A DNA stretch of 37,548 bases from Ornatilinea sp. (lineage in GTDB: Bacteria; Chloroflexota; Anaerolineae; Anaerolineales; Anaerolineaceae): positions 1 to 37,548 of the forward strand of contig JAHDQE010000111.1 of assembly GCA_018433975.1 (NCBI GenBank), given 5' to 3'. This document shows, in pieces, positions 8,766-17,038 of the stretch. The notes beneath the pieces were generated by a model that was given only the letters and a program-made list of their open reading frames with translations, had not been told where the DNA came from and did not search any database. A program made the translations under genes and the position numbers. Each line of letters begins with the position of its first letter. Positions within the stretch are counted from its first letter, which is position 1.

Positions 8766-9290
8766 ATGGTAAAAGCAATCTTTCCCGCCACATTTGATCC
8801 AATTCATTACGGACATATCGATATCGCCCACCGGGCATCCCGCCTTTTCCAGGAGATTGTGATTGCTGTATATGATCGGCCATTAAAGAGCCTCCTCTTC
8901 TCACCGGAAGAACGCATCTCAATGGTACGCCGGACTTTTGAAGACGATGAAAATATTACTGTAGTGGGATATTCCGGCCTGACCGTCGATTTCTGCCAGA
9001 AAGTTGGCGCAAAAGTGATCGTCCGGGGCCTGAGAGTATTCTCCGATTTCGAGTATGAATTTCGGATGGCACTGGCAAATCATCGACTCGCCCCCGACAT
9101 TGAAGTGGTGGCCCTGATCACCAGCGAAAACCATACTTTTTTGTCTTCTTCCACCGTCCGGGAAATTGCCGCACTGGGTGGAGATGTTTCCAGTATGGTT
9201 CCCCCCTATGTCCAGGCAGCTTTAACCCGGCGGTATGAAGAACTTTCTAAAGTTAAAGGCCACGAACACTTGTCCTCATTGAGGGATTAA
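8766..9290 (+). CDS. coaD: Phosphopantetheine adenylyltransferase
   Basis: The 174-residue nucleotidyltransferase makes dephospho-CoA from 4'-phosphopantetheine and ATP in CoA synthesis. Signatures are FPATFDPIHYGH with the HxGH motif (residues 14-17), RGLRVFSDFEYEFRMALAN, and FLSSSTVRE in place of the ISSTxxRE loop. The length is slightly above the usual 160. It starts 3 bp after recG with GAGGAG upstream, so it is co-transcribed with recG. The rsmD gene that commonly sits next to coaD is absent here. Confidence 0.96.
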   Translation: MVKAIFPATFDPIHYGHIDIAHRASRLFQEIVIAVYDRPLKSLLFSPEERISMVRRTFEDDENITVVGYSGLTVDFCQKVGAKVIVRGLRVFSDFEYEFRMALANHRLAPDIEVVALITSENHTFLSSSTVREIAALGGDVSSMVPPYVQAALTRRYEELSKVKGHEHLSSLRD

Positions 9291-9357
9291 TGTATCATCA
9301 ATTTGAGATTGGCCTTTTTATTGCAACATCTTTCAGCGAAGCAAATTGGAGGACAAC

Positions 9358-9819
9358 ATGGATATTCTGCATTTAGTTGACCGTCTCGAGGAACTTTTTA
9401 ACGAAAGCCGTTCTGTCCCATTCACGCACAGTGTTATCGTGGACGAGGACAAAATGCTGGATATTATTGACCAGATGCGAGTGTCCATTCCGGAAGAAAT
9501 CAAAAAAGCGCAGCAGATCATCACCCAGCGTGATAGGATCCTGGCGCAGTCCCAGGAAGAAGCAAACCGGACATTATCCCTGGCCCGCGAAAAAGGCCAG
9601 CAAGTTGTCGAGCGCGACGCAATTGTAAAAGCGGCTCAAGCCCGCGCAGAACAAATTGTCGCTCAAGCCCGCGCAGAGTGCGAAACCACAAAACGTGAAG
9701 CCGACGAATATGTACTGGATACGCTCAGCGCTTTAGAGATGGAAATGGATCGCACCCTGGCACAGGTTCGCAATGGTATCCGCGCTCTTCAGGAAAACAC
9801 TCCTCAAATTGCGGAATAA
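9358..9819 (+). CDS. SepIVA-like coiled-coil protein (DivIVA-related)
   Basis: The 153-residue protein has an N-terminal module of about 60 residues (LVDRLEELFNESRSVPFTHS, then VDEDKMLDIIDQMRVSIPEE), then a long Ala/Glu/Arg-rich coiled coil (about 60-125). A short conserved C-terminal part follows (EYVLDTLSALEMEMDRTLAQ). This arrangement and these short stretches resemble, from memory, mycobacterial SepIVA, a DivIVA-type division factor, but with a shorter coiled coil. ATG at 9358 is chosen because GGAGG lies 7 bases upstream. Within the coil a 17-bp stretch is repeated exactly (9634-9650 and 9661-9677). A role in envelope growth or division is inferred; annotations as an ATPase subunit in such proteins are probably just coiled-coil similarity. 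Confidence 0.75.
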   Translation: MDILHLVDRLEELFNESRSVPFTHSVIVDEDKMLDIIDQMRVSIPEEIKKAQQIITQRDRILAQSQEEANRTLSLAREKGQQVVERDAIVKAAQARAEQIVAQARAECETTKREADEYVLDTLSALEMEMDRTLAQVRNGIRALQENTPQIAE

Positions 9820-9847
9820 CAAAAATTATCTCATTATCAATTAAAGG

Positions 9848-9881
9848 CAAACCGGTTGGCTGAAAAACGCCAACCGGTTTG
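9848..9881. terminator. Bidirectional terminator between SepIVA-like gene and lon
   Basis: A 13-bp perfect stem (9848-9860 with 9869-9881) with an 8-base loop is followed by a T-rich stretch on plus (GTTATTTTC) and a weaker one on minus. It lies between two convergent genes. Confidence 0.88.
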
Positions 9882-9900
9882 TGTTATTTTCGCAGATTAC

Positions 9901-12387
9901 TTAATCTTCTTCCGATTCGGAGTCCTCTTTGCCGTCCCAAACACCCTGGAAAGCCGGATCCGCCTGCCCGTGTAAAGCTTCCTTCAAAATTTCATCCAGG
10001 TGATTAACCGGGATAATCTGAATATCATCCCTGACTTTTTTAGGCACATCCACCAGGTCCTTGATGTTGCGCTCGGGCAAAGCCACTTTCTTTAAACCCG
10101 ACCGGTGAGCAGCAAGAATTTTTTCCCGCACGCCTCCTACGGGCAGCACTCTTCCGCGCAGGGTAATTTCTCCCGTCATTCCAAATTCTTTATACACTTT
10201 GCGCCCGGTAAACGCGGAGATCAATGCAGTCGCAATCGTCACTCCCGCGCTGGGGCCATCTTTCGGGATTGCTCCTTCCGGGATGTGAATATGGATATCC
10301 AGGTTTTCAAAAATATCCGGCTTGAGTTCAAAATCTCTCGTGTGGGCTTTTAGATAAGACAGGGCCGCCTGAGCAGACTCTTGCATCACATCGCCGATCT
10401 GCCCTGTGATTTGCAAATTTCCTTTTCCCTCCATTGCCAGCACTTCCACCGGCATGATTTCCCCGCCGGTCTCGGTCCAGGCAATTGCTGTTGCCACACC
10501 AATTTCATCCTCTTTTTCCGCCTCGGTTTCAAAGAATTGTGGCGGTCCCAGGAATTTTTCCAGAATGGTCGGGAGCAATCGGGTGGGGAACTTGCGGTTC
10601 TCCGATTTTCTGCGGGCGATTTTTCGGCACAATCTGCCGATTTCACGCTCCAGGTTTCGGACACCTGCCTCGTAAGTATATTCCCGAATAATCTTCCGGA
10701 GGGTCTGGTCCGGAATTTTGATTTCATCTGCTTCCAGCCCGCTCTCCTCAATCTGACGGGGTACCAAAAACCGTCTGGCAATCTCCAGCTTTTCTTCCTC
10801 AATATAACCCGGAAATTCGATGATTTCCATACGGTCCAGCAGTGCCAGAGGAATTTCACCAATGGAATTTGCTGTCGTAATAAACATCACATTCGAGAGA
10901 TCGTATGCCAGTTCAAGATAATGGTCGGAAAATGTGTTGTTCTGTTCCGGATCAAGCACTTCCAGCAATGCCGCGGATGGATCACCCCGGAAATCTGCGC
11001 CGAGTTTATCAATTTCATCCAGCATGAAAAGCGGATTGATCGTTCCGGCCCGTTTCATAGTTTGAAGGATACGGCCCGGCAGTGCACCGATATAAGTCCG
11101 CCGGTGTCCGCGGATTTCAGCTTCATCCCGCACTCCGCCCAGGGACAACCGCACAAATTTCCGCCCCAGAGCTTCGGCAATTGATTTCCCTAAAGAAGTC
11201 TTTCCCGTACCCGGAGGGCCGACGAAGCATAAAATCGGCTGGCGCGACCGCTTAGGTTTCAAGCTCCGGACGGCAATATATTCTAATATCCGGTCTTTCG
11301 CCCGGCTCAACCCAAAATGGTTTTCATCGAGCACTCTTGAAGCATGAGAAACGTCCAGATTATCTTCTGTGGCTTCTACCCACGGAAGACTCACAATCCA
11401 CTCCAGATACCCCCGGATAATCCCCACTTCCGGTGCCATCGGAGGAATTTGCGATAAACGCTCCACTTCTTTCATTGCCTGCAAATGTACTTCATCAGGG
11501 AGAGAATTCTTTTCAATCAGTTCACGCAGTTCATTAAGCTCCCGGGTCCAGATATCCCCTTCTCCCAATTCCGTCTGAATGGCTTTCATTTGCTCACGCA
11601 GGTAATATTCCCGCTGGCTTCGATCAACTTCATTTTGTACTTTAGTTTGAATTTTATTTTCCAGCACAAGGACATCCAGTTCCTGTGCCAGGAGTTTATT
11701 AATGATTTTTAACCGCTCCTCTGATGAAGGCATCGTCAGAAGCGCCTGACGCTCTTTGAATGGGATGGAAATTGCCGTGGCGATCATATCCGCCAGCCAG
11801 CCGGGTTCATTGATGTTGACTGCAAAAAGATGGACTTCCTCTGGCAGGCTCCGGTCTAATTGGACACATTGCTCAAACAAGTCTCTCGCCGTCCGCATCA
11901 ACGCATCCAGGTTGGGGTCCATCAGGGAATCATCGTCAATCACTCGCACCCGCACCCGATAAAAGGGCTTATATTGAGTAAATTCAATAATCTCAACCCG
12001 TCGGCGTCCCTGCACCAATGCAGAATTGTTCCCATCCGGCAGACTCAATAATTTCCCCACCGCTGTTTCCACGCCGATCGGCAGAAGCTCCTTGGGTTTT
12101 TGGCTTTCTTTATTGGGGTCGCGTTGAACAAGGGTGATAACGGTCTGGTCGTTGAACTGCGCATCCTGAATTGCCAATAAGTTCGAGCCAGGGGTAATGA
12201 ACACCGGGGAAATCATATGTGGAAAGACCACAATATCCCGCAGTACAACCACCGGGCATTCCAATATGCCTTCCTCATCCGGAACACCATCCGGTATGGC
12301 ATACAGCTCTTCGGTCCTTTGATGAAGCGCTGCGGAAGTCATATCGTCAGAACTCTCCATACGTGCATACCAATCCTCAGAATTCAT
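9901..12387 (-). CDS. lon: ATP-dependent Lon protease
   Basis: The 828-residue LonA-type AAA+ serine protease degrades misfolded and regulatory cytoplasmic proteins. The N-terminal substrate-binding domain begins LECPVVVLRDIVVFPHM. Walker A GPPGTGKTS (about residue 389) and Walker B FMLDEIDKLG follow. The C-terminal protease domain has the Ser-Lys dyad, Ser713 in KDGPSAGVT and the Lys in REKILAAHRSGLKKV. A short acidic tail (ESEED) ends the protein. The start at 12387 (MNSEDW) has a weak GTGAG ribosome site and overlaps the end of folC by 11 bp, so translational coupling is likely; the open frame extends to 12453 without support. Confidence 0.96.
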   Translation of the reverse strand: MNSEDWYARMESSDDMTSAALHQRTEELYAIPDGVPDEEGILECPVVVLRDIVVFPHMISPVFITPGSNLLAIQDAQFNDQTVITLVQRDPNKESQKPKELLPIGVETAVGKLLSLPDGNNSALVQGRRRVEIIEFTQYKPFYRVRVRVIDDDSLMDPNLDALMRTARDLFEQCVQLDRSLPEEVHLFAVNINEPGWLADMIATAISIPFKERQALLTMPSSEERLKIINKLLAQELDVLVLENKIQTKVQNEVDRSQREYYLREQMKAIQTELGEGDIWTRELNELRELIEKNSLPDEVHLQAMKEVERLSQIPPMAPEVGIIRGYLEWIVSLPWVEATEDNLDVSHASRVLDENHFGLSRAKDRILEYIAVRSLKPKRSRQPILCFVGPPGTGKTSLGKSIAEALGRKFVRLSLGGVRDEAEIRGHRRTYIGALPGRILQTMKRAGTINPLFMLDEIDKLGADFRGDPSAALLEVLDPEQNNTFSDHYLELAYDLSNVMFITTANSIGEIPLALLDRMEIIEFPGYIEEEKLEIARRFLVPRQIEESGLEADEIKIPDQTLRKIIREYTYEAGVRNLEREIGRLCRKIARRKSENRKFPTRLLPTILEKFLGPPQFFETEAEKEDEIGVATAIAWTETGGEIMPVEVLAMEGKGNLQITGQIGDVMQESAQAALSYLKAHTRDFELKPDIFENLDIHIHIPEGAIPKDGPSAGVTIATALISAFTGRKVYKEFGMTGEITLRGRVLPVGGVREKILAAHRSGLKKVALPERNIKDLVDVPKKVRDDIQIIPVNHLDEILKEALHGQADPAFQGVWDGKEDSESEED

Positions 12388-13780
12388 ATTTCTCACTTTT
12401 TTCTGGCAAAGTGCTCTGGACTTCTTGCCAAACAGCGCGGACGGCTGCTGCAATAAACAAACTCCCTGCCACTACAATTGCTTTATCCGTTCCTGCTAAA
12501 TTCAACGCTGTTTTTAAAGCGCTTTCAACAGGCACAACTGCCTGCGCCGGGCGCCCGCACTCGCGTGCCATTTCAGCAAGCTGTTGCGCGTCTTTCGCCC
12601 GGGGATGCACAGACTCGGTAGTAATCACTCGTTCAACCCGCGGCAGCAGCTCGGCGTACATTCCGCCAATATCTTTATCCGCAGAAGCACCAAACACTAA
12701 AATAACGGGCATGCCGTCAAAATAATCATCGATTGCTACACGAAGCTTGAGCACGGAATCGCGATTGTGCGCCGAATCGATGATTAATGGAGGATCCCTG
12801 CGCAGCAATTCAAAACGGGCCGGCCAACGCACTGTTTTAAAACCTTCGCGAATTGCTTCATCGGTAATCGTCAGGCCTTCTTCTTTGGCAACCTGAAGGG
12901 CAACATAAGCTGTTGCGGCGTTTGTAACCTGATGATACCCCAAAAGAGGAATTTCAAGCCGCAGAGGTTTCCATTCCCCCGAATGGCCATTTTCTAGATA
13001 TTGATCCATCAGAGATTGGTCTTCCCGTCTCCAGATCAATAAAGATTGTCCATCCAGAGAATGTGAGTCTGCCGCAAACCGGTATTCCCGCCCCAGCAGC
13101 AGCAAACGGGAATGATTCTTTTTAGCAACTTCCTCCACCACTTCACGGGCCTCATACTTTTGAGGAGAAAGGACCACTGGACGGCCGGGTTTGATAATCC
13201 CCGCCTTTTCACTTGCGATTTGAGCCAGCGTACTGCCTAAAACCGCCATATGGTCCATAGAGAGAGAAGTGATCACCGAAACCAACGGGTCCACCAGATT
13301 GGTTGCATCAAGGCGTCCCCCTAAGCCCACTTCAACGACGGCCACATCCACTTTGTGCTTTGAAAAATACAGGAAAGCCAGCGCGGTGGTAATCTCAAAA
13401 GTCGTGAGACGTTGAATTTTCTCCACATGAGGTTTCAATTCTTCAACCAGTTCGGCCATTTCCCTTTTGGAGATTTCCTCTCCATCAATTTGAAATCGCT
13501 CAGTATACTCTTGCAAATGAGGCGAAGTATAAAAACCAACTTTATAACCATTCGCATGCAAAGCGCTCGCCATCATGGCAGAAACAGAACCTTTCCCCTT
13601 TGTTCCGGCCACATGCAGAACTTTATAATCCTGATGCGGATTATTCAAGCTCTCCAGAAGGGCCTGCATACGACTCAGGTCAAATTCTTCAGAAGAATAT
13701 TTAAACGCGTGAGTCAGGCTATAATCGACATAACTGTAAAGATAATCCAGGGCTAATTGGTAAGCAACGCGTTCATCCAT
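12377..13780 (-). CDS. folC: Folylpolyglutamate synthase / dihydrofolate synthase
   Basis: This 467-residue Mur-ligase-like enzyme adds glutamates to folates and may also make dihydrofolate. It shows the P-loop VAGTKGKGSVSAMM, the family signature FYTSPHLQEYTERFQIDG, EVGLGGRLDATN (Mg-binding), SMDHMAVLG, and DSAHNRDSVLKL for the C-terminal domain. The length is slightly above average. The ATG at 13780 has AGGA 12 bases upstream. It is the first gene of the minus-strand folC-lon unit. The last 11 bp overlap the lon start. Confidence 0.95.
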   Translation of the reverse strand: MDERVAYQLALDYLYSYVDYSLTHAFKYSSEEFDLSRMQALLESLNNPHQDYKVLHVAGTKGKGSVSAMMASALHANGYKVGFYTSPHLQEYTERFQIDGEEISKREMAELVEELKPHVEKIQRLTTFEITTALAFLYFSKHKVDVAVVEVGLGGRLDATNLVDPLVSVITSLSMDHMAVLGSTLAQIASEKAGIIKPGRPVVLSPQKYEAREVVEEVAKKNHSRLLLLGREYRFAADSHSLDGQSLLIWRREDQSLMDQYLENGHSGEWKPLRLEIPLLGYHQVTNAATAYVALQVAKEEGLTITDEAIREGFKTVRWPARFELLRRDPPLIIDSAHNRDSVLKLRVAIDDYFDGMPVILVFGASADKDIGGMYAELLPRVERVITTESVHPRAKDAQQLAEMARECGRPAQAVVPVESALKTALNLAGTDKAIVVAGSLFIAAAVRAVWQEVQSTLPEKSEKYEF

Positions 13781-13866
13781 TTTAGTTATTTATCCTATCT
13801 CTTTTTTGTAGCCAAAAATTGTCGCGTCTGAATTCTAACTGCCGTCCATAGAGAATTCAAGGTCTA

Positions 13867-13872
13867 ATTATA
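13867..13872 (-). promoter_or_regulatory. -10 box of the folC-lon unit
   Basis: A perfect TATAAT on the minus strand lies 87 bases upstream of the folC ATG, with only weak -35 candidates. It overlaps the divergent promoter region of the DUF503 gene. Confidence 0.4.
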
Positions 13873-13880
13873 CGCTAGGA

Positions 13881-13909
13881 TTGACGGATAAGAATGGATC
13901 GGGTACATT
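13881..13909 (+). promoter_or_regulatory. Promoter of the DUF503-SDR unit
   Basis: TTGACG (13881-13886) and TACATT (13904-13909) are separated by exactly 17 bp. The predicted start of transcription is near 13916, about 29 bases before the DUF503 ATG. The best ribosome site (GGTGAG) is somewhat far from that ATG. Confidence 0.5.
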
Positions 13910-13944
13910 AAACCTTGTTAATCTTGGTGAGACCATAACTTCCC

Positions 13945-14232
13945 ATGCATATTGCGATTTTAACACTTCATTTGATGCTCCCCGTCTGCAGCTCGCTCAA
14001 AGAAAAACGCAGTCAAATTAAACCCGTCCTTTCCCGTCTGCATCGTGAATTCAATATTTCTGCAGCCGAAGTCGACCTTCTGGATGTCTGGCGGGAAGCG
14101 GTCATTGCCTGTGCAGTAGTGAGCAATAATTCCATCCATAATCAACAGGTTTTACAAAAAGTAATTTGGTTCACCGAACAGCATTGGCCGGATTTCTACA
14201 TTGCCGATCAATCGATCGAGGTGATTGACTGA
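13945..14232 (+). CDS. DUF503 family protein (YlxP-like)
   Basis: The 95-residue product matches the DUF503/YlxP family. It starts MHIAILTLHLMLPVCSSLKEKR, contains the SLKEKRSQIKPVLSRLHREFN signature and ends with EVID. Family members are small cytoplasmic proteins often encoded near ribosome-biogenesis genes such as rbfA; the function is unknown. It precedes the SDR gene by 29 bp and is probably co-transcribed with it. No membrane segment or known catalytic motif is seen. Confidence 0.88.
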   Translation: MHIAILTLHLMLPVCSSLKEKRSQIKPVLSRLHREFNISAAEVDLLDVWREAVIACAVVSNNSIHNQQVLQKVIWFTEQHWPDFYIADQSIEVID

Positions 14233-14261
14233 TAGTGAAATAATAGTGATAGGAGAATAAA

Positions 14262-15053
14262 ATGGATCTTCAACTCAACGGTAAAGTTGCCCTGGTAACC
14301 GGCTCCAGCAGAGGGTTAGGCTACGCAACCGCACTCCAGCTTGCCAGTGAAGGCGCACGGGTTGTCATCAACGGCCGGGACAAAGATTCTCTTGAAGCTG
14401 CCGCCCAGCAAATCCGTACACAGACCCATGCCGAAGTACTGGCGCTCCCCGGGGATGTAACCGATCCCGAATTGCCCGGACGGTTGGTCCGGCAAATCAC
14501 CGGCACCTGGCAGGGACTCGACATCCTCATCACCAACGCAGGTGGCCCGCGACCCGGTGCATTCGAAAAGTTCACCGATGAAGATTGGGCACAAGCCGTT
14601 GATCTCTCCTTCTTGAGCCACGTCCGTCTGATCCGTGCTGCTATCCCCGCGCTCCGGAAATCCTCCGCAGCCAGCGTCCTGACCATCACTTCCTATTCGG
14701 TCAAACAACCCATTCCCAATCTCGTACTCTCCAACAGCATCCGGGCTGCAACGGTGGGGCTCACAAAAACGCTGGCAATGGAGTTGGGGCAGGACGGGAT
14801 TCGTTTCAATTCCATCTTACCCGGTTGGACCCGCACGGAACGCGTTCAAAAACTCATGAAAGCCCGCGCCGAGACCAACGGCACAACTATCGAGGAAGAA
14901 ATTCAGAAACAGTCCGCAGAAAGCCCTCTAGGCCGGATGGCTACCCCCGAAGAATTTGCCAATGCAGCCGTCTTTCTGGTTTCCCCGGCCGCCGCTTACA
15001 TCACCGGGGTCATGCTGACCGTCGAAGGCGGAATGTATAAAGGGACTCTGTAA
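14262..15053 (+). CDS. Short-chain dehydrogenase/reductase family protein, atypical active site
   Basis: The 263-residue Rossmann protein has the NAD(P)-binding TGSSRGLG (13-20), NAGG near residue 90, and the C-terminal GWTRTERV and VFLVSPAAAYITGV stretches typical of FabG-like SDRs. At the active site Ser144 is kept, but the position expected for Tyr, 13 residues on, is Ser157, and the position expected for Lys is Arg161 (in LSNSIRA). It therefore lacks the standard Tyr-Lys pair. I recall a subfamily annotated as 3-oxoacyl-ACP reductase that shares the VLSNxxR pattern, so this may be a conserved variant rather than a mutation. It has a good AGGAG site. Reaction and substrate cannot be stated. 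Confidence 0.88.
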   Translation: MDLQLNGKVALVTGSSRGLGYATALQLASEGARVVINGRDKDSLEAAAQQIRTQTHAEVLALPGDVTDPELPGRLVRQITGTWQGLDILITNAGGPRPGAFEKFTDEDWAQAVDLSFLSHVRLIRAAIPALRKSSAASVLTITSYSVKQPIPNLVLSNSIRAATVGLTKTLAMELGQDGIRFNSILPGWTRTERVQKLMKARAETNGTTIEEEIQKQSAESPLGRMATPEEFANAAVFLVSPAAAYITGVMLTVEGGMYKGTL

Positions 15054-15078
15054 TCGCTGGATGGTTTCACCGAAATCC

Positions 15079-15086
15079 GGTAAAAT
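15079..15086 (+). promoter_or_regulatory. -10 box of the radical SAM pair
   Basis: GGTAAAAT, identical to the box before recG, lies 45 bases before the GTG start in the 78-bp gap after the SDR gene. No strong -35 is visible. Confidence 0.35.
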
Positions 15087-15131
15087 AAGTAGCTTTATAA
15101 AGCCTTACCCATCAAACATGGAGATTTATTG

Positions 15132-17006
15132 GTGTTTACAAATTTAGAAATTCAAAACAAACTGGAGCAAATTCTGGTTAAAGTAGAACGCCCCGGTCGT
15201 TATGCAGGTGGAGAATTAAACGAAGTTTTAAAATCCTGGGAGAACACAAAAACCCACGTTGCATTGGTATTCCCGGAAATTTACGACATTGGCCTCTCCA
15301 ATTTAGGGGTCACGGTCTTATACGATCTCCTGAACCGGCGCGAAGAGGTTTGGGCCCAGCGCGCCTATCTGCCCTGGGTGGATATGGAAACCGCTTTGCG
15401 GGATGCAGGTGTTCCGCTGTACGCATTGGAAAGCAAACGTCCTCTGGCGGAATTTGACATCATCGGCATTTCTTTGCCTTATGAAACCCTTTACACCAAC
15501 ACCCTGAATATTCTGGATCTGGCACAGATCCCCATGTTCTCTGCAGAGCGTAATGAAACGCATCCCTTGGTAATTGCTGGCGGGCATGCCGCCTACAACC
15601 CGGAACCAATGGCCGATTTCATCGACGCTTTTGCCATCGGTGAGGGCGAAGAAGTCATCCATGAAATTGTAAACGTCTACCAGACTTGGAAAGAAAGCGG
15701 TGAACCGCGAGAAACCCTGCTGAAAGATCTGGCAAGCATCCCGGGTGTTTACGTACCTTCCTTATATGAACCCGTCTATCTTCCCGATGGCCGCATCGCG
15801 GAGATTAAACCTCTTGTTCCCGAAGCGCCCAAACAGGTCACCAAAAGGATCGTTGCCCAGCTTCCCCCTCCGCCGACCCATCTGATTGTTCCCTCTATTG
15901 ATATCGTGCACAATCGGGTTGCCGTTGAAATTATGCGCGGATGCACCCGGGGCTGCCGCTTCTGCCACGCCGGTATGGTCAACCGTCCCATCCGGGAGCG
16001 TCCTGTAGATGAAGTGATCACTGCGATTGAAGAATCATTGGCGAACACCGGCTACGAGGAAATTGCTCTCCTTTCGCTTTCGTCTTCCGACTATTCCAAG
16101 ATTCTGGAACTGGTCGAGAAAGTCAGCGAGCGCTTCAACAGCCAGCATCTCAAGACCTCGCTGCCGTCTCTGCGCATTGAGTCATTCTCAATCGACCTGA
16201 TGGAATTATTGCGCGACTCCCGTTCCGGAGGGTTCACCCTGGCTCCTGAAGCCGCCTCCGAGAAAATGCGTACCATCATCAATAAACCCATCGCTACCGA
16301 ACAGCTCCTCGAAACGGTCCGGGCAATCTACAGCCGCGGGTGGACCACCGTCAAACTCTATTTCATGATAGGGCACCCTTCGGAAACTCTGGAAGATGTT
16401 CAGGCCATCGCCGACCTCTGCAAAGCTGTTCTGGAGGAAGGCCGCAAGATCATCGGGCGCAAAGCAAAGCTTCATGCTGGGGTAAGCACCTTCGTTCCCA
16501 AACCGCATACCCCCTTCCAATGGGTCCCCTGCGATACCATGGAAGAAATTCGCGCCAAGCAGGATTTATTGCGCAGGCAGCTGCGCAGCCCCGGCCTCAA
16601 ACTCAATTGGAGCGACCCGCGCGACACCATGCTTGAAGCAATCCTTACCCGTGGCGACCGTCGGGTCGGCGCGGCCATTTATGAGGCCTGGAAAAACGGC
16701 GCCAAGTTTGATGCGTGGCGTGAATTTTTCAATTACGAAACCTGGCTGGCAGCCTTTGAACACGTTGGGATCGACCCCGCTTTCTATACGCACCGCCAGC
16801 GTGAATTGGATGAAGTTCTCCCCTGGGATCATATCAACATTGGGGTCAGCAAATCTTTTCTGTCCAAAGATTATCAGTGGAGTCAGCAGGGAAAACTCCG
16901 TCCCGACTGCCGAGAACATTGTTATGCCTGCGGGATCCTGCCCACCTTCGCCGAACAGCGAAAAAACGTCCCCGCTGAAAGCTGGAAATGCCCGGAAGTT
17001 GCCTGA
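15132..17006 (+). CDS. TIGR03960-family B12-binding radical SAM protein
   Basis: This 624-residue protein has an N-terminal cobalamin-binding-like Rossmann domain (about 1-220, with FPEIYDIGLSNLG, GISLPYETLYTN, IAGGHAAYNPEP, FAIGEGEEV). A radical SAM domain follows, whose cluster motif is CTRGCRFC (Cys271, 275 and 278). The C-terminal CREHCYACGI end is also conserved and may bind another metal. The family is usually encoded beside or fused to the TIGR03936/DUF2344 protein, as here. Its substrate is unknown. GTG at 15132 is preferred over TTG at 15129 because GGAG lies 8 bases upstream. Confidence 0.92.
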   Translation: MFTNLEIQNKLEQILVKVERPGRYAGGELNEVLKSWENTKTHVALVFPEIYDIGLSNLGVTVLYDLLNRREEVWAQRAYLPWVDMETALRDAGVPLYALESKRPLAEFDIIGISLPYETLYTNTLNILDLAQIPMFSAERNETHPLVIAGGHAAYNPEPMADFIDAFAIGEGEEVIHEIVNVYQTWKESGEPRETLLKDLASIPGVYVPSLYEPVYLPDGRIAEIKPLVPEAPKQVTKRIVAQLPPPPTHLIVPSIDIVHNRVAVEIMRGCTRGCRFCHAGMVNRPIRERPVDEVITAIEESLANTGYEEIALLSLSSSDYSKILELVEKVSERFNSQHLKTSLPSLRIESFSIDLMELLRDSRSGGFTLAPEAASEKMRTIINKPIATEQLLETVRAIYSRGWTTVKLYFMIGHPSETLEDVQAIADLCKAVLEEGRKIIGRKAKLHAGVSTFVPKPHTPFQWVPCDTMEEIRAKQDLLRRQLRSPGLKLNWSDPRDTMLEAILTRGDRRVGAAIYEAWKNGAKFDAWREFFNYETWLAAFEHVGIDPAFYTHRQRELDEVLPWDHINIGVSKSFLSKDYQWSQQGKLRPDCREHCYACGILPTFAEQRKNVPAESWKCPEVA

Positions 17007-17038
17007 GATACACTGACCTCTAAAGAAAGCTGTTTTTT

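Noticed and set aside
10381..11184. Plus-strand open frame of 267 codons within lon
   Set aside because: It is antisense to the AAA+ and protease domains of lon, the protein has Cys/His/Phe-rich random composition, and no promoter or ribosome site is present.
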